From: Pseudanabaena sp. PCC 7367
GTDB lineage: Bacteria; Cyanobacteriota; Cyanobacteriia; Pseudanabaenales; Pseudanabaenaceae
Assembly (NCBI RefSeq): GCF_000317065.1
Contig: NC_019701.1
Span: 3,730,001-3,794,000, forward strand
Reading direction: 5' to 3'
Length of the DNA: 64,000 nucleotides
Every line of letters begins with the position of its first letter. Position 1 is the first letter of the stretch. Both the position numbers and the translations under genes were made by a program. Below are positions 56,118-63,360 of the stretch, in pieces. The notes under the pieces were generated by a model that was not told the DNA's origin, ran no database searches, and saw only the letters and a list, made by a program, of their open reading frames with translations.

Positions 56118-56546
56118 CTATTGGCAAACGGTGGTGGTGCTTTGCGATGTAACTACATTGCTACCGTCAGCACTTTCTGAACGGTAAACCTTGCTTTCAG
56201 TGCGGCAGTCTTGATCGCCTAGTTGATATTCATCAACATAATCATCGGCATATTCATCATAATCTTCATAGTCTTCGTAATCTTCGTATTCATAGTCATC
56301 CGTATTGATGCCTGAATCGTTAGAATCACTCCTGAATCGATCGCGGCGACGACGTAGGCGATCGGCTTGGCTTGGCTCTGGCGCACTCTCAATATAGATT
56401 TCGCCATCATCATCAATAATTGTGGTAGTGCCATCCACACTAATATTCACATCATCAGCCTTGGCGATCGCATTAGGCAGGATTATGATTGTACATAGGG
56501 CAATTAAAGCCATACCCGCCCAGCGGAAATGGTGTTGCTTTGGCAT
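56118..56546 (-). CDS. Secreted acidic low-complexity protein
   Basis: 142 residues from ATG 56546, 7 nt after GAGGT; a longer reading to 56597 has no such signal. A signal peptide (about 1-33, IALCTIIILPNAIAKA) is followed by VNISVDGTTTIIDDDGEIYIES, a basic patch RLRRRRDR, then repeated Glu-Asp-Tyr (EYEDYEDYEDYDEYADDY) and a C-terminal part with two cysteines (DCRTESK, TTTVCQ). It is exported, possibly calcium- or metal-binding. No family was recognised. The gene next to it is a second secreted protein. Confidence 0.6.
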   Translation of the reverse strand: MPKQHHFRWAGMALIALCTIIILPNAIAKADDVNISVDGTTTIIDDDGEIYIESAPEPSQADRLRRRRDRFRSDSNDSGINTDDYEYEDYEDYEDYDEYADDYVDEYQLGDQDCRTESKVYRSESADGSNVVTSQSTTTVCQ

Positions 56547-56692
56547 TTTGAATACCTCACTTAAGTCAAATTTAGAGGTTGATTGATTCTCGATCATGGA
56601 GGAAGCTACCCTAGAAGCCTTACGCTCTAAGGCAGCATCTCTGAGCTAAGCCCACAAAGTCACTATCTGACTAAGCTGGACTAAGCTGGGGC

Positions 56693-57097
56693 TTATTTTT
56701 TCTTGTCATGGCCATACTTACGGCCGCGACCAGGATTGCGGCGATCGCTACGGTTCTGGACATTGGTCTGGGTAGCATTTTGTTCAACATAGTTGTCGTT
56801 ACCATAGATATCAACTCCCTGGTTGACTTCCTGGTAATTGTCCTGGTTCGGGGCATTTTTATCATACTTGTCCCGCTTGCCAGGTTTACCAGGCTTGTTG
56901 CCACGGCGGTTGGTGCGATCGTTCTGAACATTGATTTGCTCGGTCTCCTGGAAAACCGTGTTCCCATTCCCGTCAATGGTAGTGGTCTGATTAATAATCT
57001 GGGTATTAATCTTGTCCGCACGAGCAGGCAAGGCAGTTGCGCCAACAGTACCAAAAGTTAGCAATGAAACCAAGGCAACTAAATAGGTTCTTTTCAC
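56693..57097 (-). CDS. Secreted protein with curlin-like repeats
   Basis: 134 residues, ATG start. Signal peptide about 1-27 (ALPARA end). Two imperfect units follow: INQTTTIDGNGNTVFQETEQINVQN and VNQGVDIYGNDNYVEQNATQTNVQN (given by key residues NQ, GN-N-V, Q and NVQN), joined by a GNKPGKPGKRDKYDKN linker; the C-terminus is Arg/Lys-rich. The spaced Gln/Asn/Gly pattern resembles curlin repeats of functional amyloid, though the count is low. Secretion is likely; amyloid behaviour is an inference. It lies 147 bp upstream of the acidic protein. Confidence 0.6.
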   Translation of the reverse strand: MKRTYLVALVSLLTFGTVGATALPARADKINTQIINQTTTIDGNGNTVFQETEQINVQNDRTNRRGNKPGKPGKRDKYDKNAPNQDNYQEVNQGVDIYGNDNYVEQNATQTNVQNRSDRRNPGRGRKYGHDKKK

Positions 57098-57691
57098 GAT
57101 ATTTACTCCATCTATAGTCTTCAGTACAAATTGATAAATTGTGCTGAGCAGTATTTATTCACACATGTGGCAAAATTTCAGTGAGCGATCCTAAATTAAA
57201 AGCTCGCCGCTTTGTTGCCGTGATTCAGTTGTAATAAATCTGAGTAGAATGCTTGAATGCGTCCCCAGTTCAGTAAACTCAACCAAGATGCTGCGATCGT
57301 TTGAGTAGATCGCGTTTTGCTTGGCAAATTCCTTTACCTATCAATTTATTCAAGCTATTTCATAGCTGTTGATTATTTGTATGCAGCACACATACAATTA
57401 CCTGATGTTTGCCTGAGTTAGATTTGATTATTTGGCATTCAACAGAGAATATGTTTGAGAATGAATGCGAAATAATTATCAGGCAAAAATACTTACGACA
57501 TATCCTCTATGGGTGCATTGACGGTACGGTTTTTACGAATGTTCCCGATCGGCTCAAAAAATTTTTTATTGGCTCATCAATTGCCAGGTAAGAATTTCAG
57601 CGATTTTAGGGCTGATCAGGCAAAAAGTTTCTTGAAAAAGTTTTTGAAAATACGATTTAGCAATTAATTTCTTCGCTGGCGATCGCTGCCA
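57098..57691. other. Spacer, nothing certain
   Basis: 594 bp. A weak 60-codon TTG-started ORF at 57409-57591 (FENECEIIIRQKYLRHILYG) lacks a ribosome binding site and is not called. Confidence 0.4.
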
Positions 57692-58486
57692 CTAATCTAA
57701 GCTGGCCACATCCCTTTGTCGCTTGGCCTCATAGAGAATTAGCGCCGCCGAAACCGCTAAATTGAGTGATTCCACCCCATTTTCAAGTGGGATACTCACC
57801 GCCAAATCGGCAACCTGGGCTAACTCCGCCGACAGGCCATTGCCCTCGTTGCCTAGCAAAATCAAACAGGGTTGGCTAAAATCCGCTTGCCAATAGGTCA
57901 GCTCAGCATCAGCATTGGTGGCAATCACCTTAATGCCCTGTTTTTTGTAGGTTTCTATAGTCTGGACTAGATCACCTTGCGATCGCAAATTAGCCCGAAA
58001 CCATTGTCCCGCCGAGGCTCTGATTACCTTGGGGCTGGTTAAATCAACACTATCCTGACTGACCCAGATTTCATCAATGCCAGCGGCTACGGCAGTGCGG
58101 ATAATTGCGCCCAGGTTACCGGGGTCTTGAATGGTTTCTAGCACCAAGCCGATCGAGTTGATTCCTGAATCTCTGGCTGAATCAGGCAGGGGCAAGGTGG
58201 CAATCACACCGTCGGGGTTCATGGTGGTGGCGATCGCTTTGATCACAGCCTCGCTAACCGGTTCAAGCTGCTCTGCTCGCTCTAAGACCTCACCATAGAG
58301 AACTGGGTTTTTTTGTTGCCAAACCTCGGTATAGCAAACAGTAGCACAGGGGAAATTAGTGGCGATCGCCTCGCTGAGGGCATGGGTGCCTTCGATCAAA
58401 AACAAACCCTGCTCGCGTCGGGCTTTGGTACTTTTCCCCAGTTGCCGCAGGGCTTTTACCAAAGGATTGCGAGTGCTGGTAATCAT
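57692..58486 (-). CDS. TrmH/SpoU-family RNA 2'-O-methyltransferase
   Basis: 264 residues, ATG start. The N-terminal substrate-binding domain opens with STRNPLVKALRQLGKSTKARREQGLFLIEG. The SPOUT knot domain has the three motifs: VLETIQDPGNLGAIIRTAVAAG, LILLGNEGNGLS and VSIPLENGVESLNLAVSAALILYE. It methylates a ribose in rRNA or tRNA, with SAM. The exact target site cannot be told from the sequence. The gene is adjacent to tRNA-Leu, 19 bp away. Confidence 0.92.
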   Translation of the reverse strand: MITSTRNPLVKALRQLGKSTKARREQGLFLIEGTHALSEAIATNFPCATVCYTEVWQQKNPVLYGEVLERAEQLEPVSEAVIKAIATTMNPDGVIATLPLPDSARDSGINSIGLVLETIQDPGNLGAIIRTAVAAGIDEIWVSQDSVDLTSPKVIRASAGQWFRANLRSQGDLVQTIETYKKQGIKVIATNADAELTYWQADFSQPCLILLGNEGNGLSAELAQVADLAVSIPLENGVESLNLAVSAALILYEAKRQRDVASLD

Positions 58487-58504
58487 TTAGTTTGCTTGGG
58501 TTAA

Positions 58505-58586
58505 TGCGGAACCCGGGACTTGAACCCGGAAGGTTTTATCCACATGATTCTGAGTCATGCGCGTCTACCAATTCCGCCAGTTCCGC
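58505..58586 (-). tRNA. tRNA-Leu (CAG)
   Basis: 82 nt with the long variable arm of a class II tRNA. The acceptor GCGGAAC pairs with GTTCCGC, anticodon stem CATGA/TCATG encloses CTCAGAA (anticodon CAG, reads CTG), and the T stem CCGGG/CCCGG encloses TTCAAGT. The discriminator is A. The CCA tail is not encoded. Confidence 0.97.
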
Positions 58587-58594
58587 TTATTTAT

Positions 58595-58902
58595 CTATTT
58601 TATTTGTTCGCTCTGCTGCCTAGCCTGAATCAGTAATCGATCGCGGTTAATTAAACTTATCCGCATACCAATTAACTTCAAGCATCGCAGTTTTATATTC
58701 TTTCCTAGCTGGGGGTATATGTCAAGATGCATAGTCGCTTTTTGCTCAGGGATTTTTGCTAATGCATCTTCAAGAGCCTGCTTTTGGATCAATACTCTAG
58801 TGCATCAATACCCAATACCTAGAAGATCTAGAAGATATAGCTCCACATAGATCAAGCAGTCGGATTACTACTTGCCCAATATCTCGATTGAACTAGCACT
58901 AG
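58595..58902 (-). pseudogene. Degenerate remnant related to 37581-37682
   Basis: The minus strand shows QSRYWASSNPTA then a stop, an interrupted stretch, and IQKQALEDALAKIPEQKAT in an open 65-codon tail (58595-58792). QSR-W, SNP and K-LEDAL are shared with the fragment at 37581-37682, and 58866-58892 matches the nucleotides TTACT-CTTGCCCAA-ATCTCGATTGAA. A 9-bp tandem duplication CTAGAAGAT at 58819-58836 falls in the interrupted part. The parent gene is not identified. Confidence 0.4.
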
Positions 58903-59057
58903 TAGTTTGTCAGATTTGGATTGATGAGCAGGCAAGCATTTCAAAATACATTTACTCACTATAACTACTTAGGGCGGTTCTGGAGTCATTGGCGATCGAG
59001 AAGTTGCAGCACAGCCGCTTACCCTGAAAAATAGCGCGATCGCTTCAACCCGAATAT

Positions 59058-59639
59058 TTATTGATGAATAATTGTTTTAGCTGCTTTAGCTTTTTGTTTC
59101 TGGCGATAGGCACTGATGCCGAAGATACTACCTAGGGCAATTAAACCCAATCCAGACTCAAACTCAAAGGGAACCGCTGTCACCGTAGGATTTAGTGAAT
59201 CATCGATGCGACGAAATCCAAAAATCGGCGGAGAGCTAAGTTCAATAATGCCTGCCGAAATGTTAACTGTCCCACCGGCATCAGTTAAGCCACTCCCCCC
59301 AAAAGTCAGTTGCAAAAAGAAGCCACTAACAGGACTGGTGGTAAGAATATTCTCATCGCCTGACTGAAAGCCTGTATAGGTGATTGAGGCGCCAGGATAG
59401 CTATTGCCATTCTGAAATGGAGCGACAGAGCCTGCAGTGGAGGTGATATTGATGTTTGAGTAGGTACCGTCTGGGCCTGCAGATGCAACGTAGTCAAACG
59501 TTCCTGAAATGGTACCGCCGCCATCCACAGCATCATAGGCAGCGTTATTTATTGTCCAGGTCAATGCCTCAGCAGCAGATGGATTGAAGCCGCCGATCGC
59601 CAGGGTGATCACAGCAGTAGCGGTACTAAATCTAAGCAT
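59058..59639 (-). CDS. PEP-CTERM-like exported protein
   Basis: 193 residues from ATG 59639, 10 nt after GGAG; a longer reading reaches 59687. Signal peptide about 1-26 (ending AEA). The mature part is Gly/Ser/Thr-rich beta-type (AYDAVDGGGTISGTFDYVAS, NSYPGASITYTGFQ). The C-terminus reads AVPFEFESGLGLIALGSIFGISAYRQKQKAKA, the cyanobacterial PEP-CTERM variant: sorting motif PFEF, a membrane helix, then a basic tail. It is predicted to be processed by an exosortase and placed at the cell surface. Confidence 0.82.
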   Translation of the reverse strand: MLRFSTATAVITLAIGGFNPSAAEALTWTINNAAYDAVDGGGTISGTFDYVASAGPDGTYSNINITSTAGSVAPFQNGNSYPGASITYTGFQSGDENILTTSPVSGFFLQLTFGGSGLTDAGGTVNISAGIIELSSPPIFGFRRIDDSLNPTVTAVPFEFESGLGLIALGSIFGISAYRQKQKAKAAKTIIHQ

Positions 59640-60034
59640 TTTATTGTTACTCCACAAAAAAATCCGCCAGATAGAATCTTCTATCAAATTCCCAGCTTAC
59701 TGGAACGAAGCTAGAGCCGTAAATTGGGCATATCGCCTATATCTTTTTGAGTATGCGGCGGATGGGGCTGAGGCAAAATCAGGTAAAGACTTTTTAACTT
59801 ATGTTGAACTTATGTTGCGATCGCGTTGTTAATTAAATGTAAAACGTAGCGATCGCCTGAATTGATCGTAAAGAAATCAAAGCATAGTGTGGGTTTTGGG
59901 CTAGGCTGCGATCGAATCGCTTTGCTTTTAGTAGTTGACTGAGTAGTTGGATTAAGAAACCCGATCGGTAAAGGTATATTTTCTCAACTACTGGGTATAA
60001 TGAATCTACACTATCTACATAGGATTACCGATAT

Positions 60035-60673
60035 ATGACTTTACGTTTAGGTGATACCGTTCCTGATTTTACGCAGGACTCTACCGAAGGCCCAATTCAT
60101 CTATATGAATGGATGGGCGATAGCTGGGTTGTATTATTCTCCCACCCCGCTGATTTCACGCCAGTTTGCACCACTGAACTAGGTACAGTGGCAAAGCTAA
60201 AAGATGAATTTGCTAAGCGCAATGTTAAACCGATCGCCCTGAGTGTTGATGATGTTGAATCACACAAAGGCTGGGCTGGTGATATTGAAGAAACCCAAGG
60301 CGCAGCGGTAAATTACCCAATTCTGGCCGATGGCGATCGTAAGGTTTCTGATCTTTATGACATGATCCATCCCAACGCCAGTAATACCCTTACGGTTAGA
60401 ACTGTTTTTGTGATTGACCCCAACAAGAAACTACGTCTGAACCTGACCTATCCGGCTAGTGCGGGACGTAACTTTGATGAAATCCTGCGCGTAATTGACT
60501 CCTTGCAGCTTACCGATTACCACAAGGTAGCTACGCCGGCCAACTGGAAAGATGGCGATGATTGTGTAGTTGTGCCTTCGATTAAGGAAGAAGCCGAACT
60601 AAAAGCGAATTTCCCCAAAGGCTACACAGTTATCAAGCCATACTTGCGGATGACTCCTCAGCCCAATAAATAG
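60035..60673 (+). CDS. 1-Cys peroxiredoxin (Prx6 class)
   Basis: 212 residues, ATG start. Peroxidatic Cys in HPADFTPVCTTELG (about 47), preceded by the conserved PADFTP; LSVDDVESHKGW and the C-terminal NFPKGYTVIKPYLRMT region identify the Prx6 type of normal length. No resolving Cys is visible at the usual 2-Cys position. It reduces hydrogen peroxide and organic peroxides, with electrons from thioredoxin or glutathione. It is monocistronic, after a 230-bp upstream spacer. Confidence 0.95.
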   Translation: MTLRLGDTVPDFTQDSTEGPIHLYEWMGDSWVVLFSHPADFTPVCTTELGTVAKLKDEFAKRNVKPIALSVDDVESHKGWAGDIEETQGAAVNYPILADGDRKVSDLYDMIHPNASNTLTVRTVFVIDPNKKLRLNLTYPASAGRNFDEILRVIDSLQLTDYHKVATPANWKDGDDCVVVPSIKEEAELKANFPKGYTVIKPYLRMTPQPNK

Positions 60674-61228
60674 GGGTTCGAGTTGGCAGGACTTGCCTAG
60701 CTGCAAATTCTAGCTGCAAATTAAATTAATTAAGGGCAATTGCTCTAGATTGTGCCTAAATTGCAACTCAAATAGTAACAAATAGTAAATTAATAACTAT
60801 AACCAGTCGGGAGGTAGGGCTTACTTACCTCTCGATTTGGTGATTGGGTAGATGGCAGTTTTTGATTAGCTGGATTGTAAAGATTTTTTGAGAGCTTTTG
60901 GCCTGGCCTAACAAGGATTAGAACGCATTGATGAGATTGGCTGAAACTTTTGCTAGCTCAGGATCTAGACGCACATACCAATTTACGCAGTCACAATGAT
61001 TGCGGTTGGCACTTAACTATGCAAGCCAACACCAGCAAGCTTTGGATTTAGCACGATCGCATTTCCCCCTCACTGCCTGCCTAATTACAAGCCCTGCCCC
61101 ATCACATCAGAATGAATCGGAATAGGAGGGACAGCAAAACTAACTAAAATGCGATCGCGCCAGAAATAACTACAAGAACAATTTATTTAATTATTTAATT
61201 TGGTGGTTGGGTGAAACAATAAGAAGCT
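60674..61228. other. Spacer with tandem duplications and a weak hairpin
   Basis: No gene was seen. A two-copy repeat TAGCTGCAAATT with 13-bp period lies at 60698-60722, and CAAATAGTAA twice at 60769-60788. A weak stem GAGGTA/TACCTC near 60811-60832 lacks a T-tract. Confidence 0.6.
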
Positions 61229-61552
61229 TTACCAGTCCTCTTCTTCGGTGCCGTTTTTCTCCCACACTTCTAGGTCTAAATCTTCTAAATAAACCATCGC
61301 ACTGCGGATTTGGGGCATGGTTCCCTTTAGTTCCAAACTAAACCAGCCATCATCGCGGGCATCTTCACCCAGCAACGCTGCCGTAATATTTACAATCAAG
61401 CCATGCTCAGATACCAACTTGGAAATAATTGGTTCTTGGTGTTGGCTGTGGGGGACTCTAATTGTAATGTTGGTGTGGGTGACTCGATCGTCACCAGCGA
61501 TCGCCGCATTGCCAGAACTGGAGAAAGGATAATCAGAAGTTTGCATAATCAT
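61229..61552 (-). CDS. NIL-domain protein
   Basis: 107 residues; ATG at 61552 (a second ATG two codons later). The NIL/ACT-like beta-alpha-beta domain spans about 24-95: VTHTNITIRVPHSQHQEPIISKLVSEHGLIVNITAALLG, DGWFSLELKG and a C-terminal LEDLDLEVWEKN. NIL domains occur as regulatory amino-acid-sensing parts of methionine ABC transporters; stand-alone cyanobacterial versions have unknown roles. It is monocistronic. An IS5-family element ends about 220 bp away. Confidence 0.82.
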   Translation of the reverse strand: MIMQTSDYPFSSSGNAAIAGDDRVTHTNITIRVPHSQHQEPIISKLVSEHGLIVNITAALLGEDARDDGWFSLELKGTMPQIRSAMVYLEDLDLEVWEKNGTEEEDW

Positions 61553-61825
61553 CTTACGCCTCTAATATCATATTGATGTAATTTTAAGAAAAGATATTTC
61601 TATTGTGTGCACCTTCCACCTTAACCAAAGGCGATCGTTATAGGAGTGATCCAGATAACCATTAATTGTGATTTTGAGGGAAGTTTTGTTAAGCAGCCGT
61701 TAGGTTTTTCTGCTTTCCATAACATTTGCATTTCTCAATCCAACTAGGGCAGCCGTTAGTAATTATTAGTGGCTTTGTTGCATGAATCGAAGAAAGGGAC
61801 AATACTCCTGCCAAGATTCTCCAAT

Positions 61826-62659
61826 TTAGTCTTCAACCAGGTAAGAATCAGGCTTGCATAGCATCATTATACGATTAAGAGCCACGCACTGTAAAAACAG
61901 CTCCACCGCTTGATTATCAAAATTTCGTGAGCGTAACTTACCGCCAAAAATAGTCTTCAATCTAAACATAGTAGTCTCTGCCAGTGAGCGCCGATGATAG
62001 CCAGTCTCTCGTTTCCACTTGGCACGACCAACCTTACGGATGCGCCGTAAATTTTGGTCACGCGGATGCGGTGGTGCTTTACAATTGCCATGTTGCCAAA
62101 TTTTGGCATTTTTGCGTGGTGGAATTACTGACTGGGCTTGTCTAGCAGCAATTTCATCATAACAGTCACGATGGTCATACGCACCATCCCCAGATACTTG
62201 CTTAATTTCATCCTCAATCTGATTAAGCAGTTCAGGTAGAATTTGGCCATCATGATATTGGTTGCTGGTAACCACTGCCGCAAGAATCTCACCGCTTGAC
62301 TCATCTACGCCCAGATGAATTTTACGCCAGGTGCGACGCTTACCTATGCCATGCTGACGCGTTTTCCACTCTCCCTCTCCGTAAACTTTCACGCCGGTGC
62401 TATCAACCACCACATGTCTCGCTGCCTGAGTCTTTTGATGGGGTAACTCGATCGCTAATTTGCCCATCCGTCTTGAAACTGTGCTGTGGTCTGGCACCGG
62501 TAAGTCTATGTTCATCAGGGTAAATAATGATTCGACCAAACCGGTGACTTGTCTGCCTGCCAATCCATATATGCTCTTGAGCATCGCAATCGTCGCAATC
62601 GCTTGGTCACTGTATCTGTTTGATGGCCTCTGTTGCCGGATCGCTCTGGCTCTAGCCAC
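61826..62659 (-). CDS. IS5-family DDE transposase, main part (frame-disrupted)
   Basis: 277 residues from a GTG within the upstream ORF. DDE features: HVVVDSTGVKVYGEGEW, KIHLGVDESSGEILAAVV, VSGDGAYDHRDCYD and a C-terminal GYHRRSLAETTMFRLKTIFG with the glutamate. The N-terminal region RYSDQAIATIAMLKSIYGLAGRQ continues what the second ORF begins. The start of the protein lies in the other frame, so either a programmed shift or an inactivating indel exists around 62640-62660. Confidence 0.85.
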   Translation of the reverse strand: MARARAIRQQRPSNRYSDQAIATIAMLKSIYGLAGRQVTGLVESLFTLMNIDLPVPDHSTVSRRMGKLAIELPHQKTQAARHVVVDSTGVKVYGEGEWKTRQHGIGKRRTWRKIHLGVDESSGEILAAVVTSNQYHDGQILPELLNQIEDEIKQVSGDGAYDHRDCYDEIAARQAQSVIPPRKNAKIWQHGNCKAPPHPRDQNLRRIRKVGRAKWKRETGYHRRSLAETTMFRLKTIFGGKLRSRNFDNQAVELFLQCVALNRIMMLCKPDSYLVED

Positions 62660-62766
62660 ATCTCTATTGCCTCCTTGCTAATCCAGAAAATTAGACTTCC
62701 TCTCTGTTTGAGGCTTTTGTTATACTCTTGCCAGTTGCGGACGCGGTATTGTGGGGGTTTTTTCAT
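62515..62766 (-). CDS. IS5-family transposase, N-terminal part
   Basis: 83 codons. The first about 35 residues (YRVRNWQEYNKSLKQRGSL, FWISKEAIEMW) are the typical start of IS903-type transposases. After EAIEMW the frame no longer makes sense and the family sequence resumes in the other frame at ARAIRQQRPSNRYSD. The product of the remaining codons is probably not functional. Confidence 0.75.
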   Translation of the reverse strand: MKKPPQYRVRNWQEYNKSLKQRGSLIFWISKEAIEMWLEPERSGNRGHQTDTVTKRLRRLRCSRAYMDWQADKSPVWSNHYLP

Positions 62767-62820
62767 GGTAGTTAAAACGTACCATAACCTACCGCTCCGT
62801 TTCTTTTATGCAACAACGCC

Positions 62821-63360
62821 AACTAGCATTAATATTTTTCTTGATTTCCTAATTGCTTGATTGCTTGGGACTTACTTGGTCGCATAGGTCGCATAGATTG
62901 ATCGTTAAAAGTCTGTTTCAGGATTGGAACTCTTGCAGGAGTTTGATCTTGCAGCAAGGCAAGCCTGATTTTAGCCCTCCTCGATCGCAATTTTGCGAAA
63001 GAGAACCAAGGCGCTTTCTACTTAACTTTTTGCTTTTTACTTTGCAAATTTTCCACCGATTGGTCATGCCAGGATATGCCAGGTTATAAATAACGGTGGG
63101 TAATCTCAAACCATATACTAATTAACTTACCTATTAACTTACCTACAAAGTTAGTTGCCCAATTCATGCTGGTTTGGTTAGGCTAGATTGAATTAAATGA
63201 TTTAGTTTTAAAATAGTTTGAATTTAGCGATCGCCCTAGTTTGCATGACCAGGTCGATCATGTTTTAAATAGATGCTGTTTTGAATAAGTGCCTCAAATC
63301 AGCCTTTAAAGAAATATAAATCCAGCAAGATAAGTAATTAAATATTTTAAGTATTAAAAG
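62821..63360. other. Spacer upstream of the processing protease
   Basis: No gene was recognised. It holds perfect tandem repeats GTCGCATAG (62879-62896) and ATTAACTTACCT (63121-63144), and a 10-bp-period repeat near 63066-63083. Confidence 0.65.

Larger units (their letters stand above)
61771..62820 (-). mobile_element. IS5-family insertion sequence
   Basis: 1050 bp, bounded by GGCTTTGTTGCATGAA at 61771 and the inverted match GGCGTTGTTGCATAAA ending at 62820 (14 of 16 identical), which are typical IS5/IS903-type termini. No target duplication was seen. The transposase is split in two reading frames. Confidence 0.85.

Noticed and set aside
57409-57591. 60-codon ORF between the secreted proteins and the methyltransferase
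   Set aside because: TTG start without ribosome binding site; no family resemblance.
61693-61759. Direct repeat GCAGCCGTTAG (61693 and 61749) as IS target duplication
   Set aside because: Both copies are on the same side of the IS5 element, so it is not a target-site duplication.
62918-63109. 63-codon minus-strand ORF upstream of the protease
   Set aside because: Lies in spacer with no translation signal, and looks like chance open frame.
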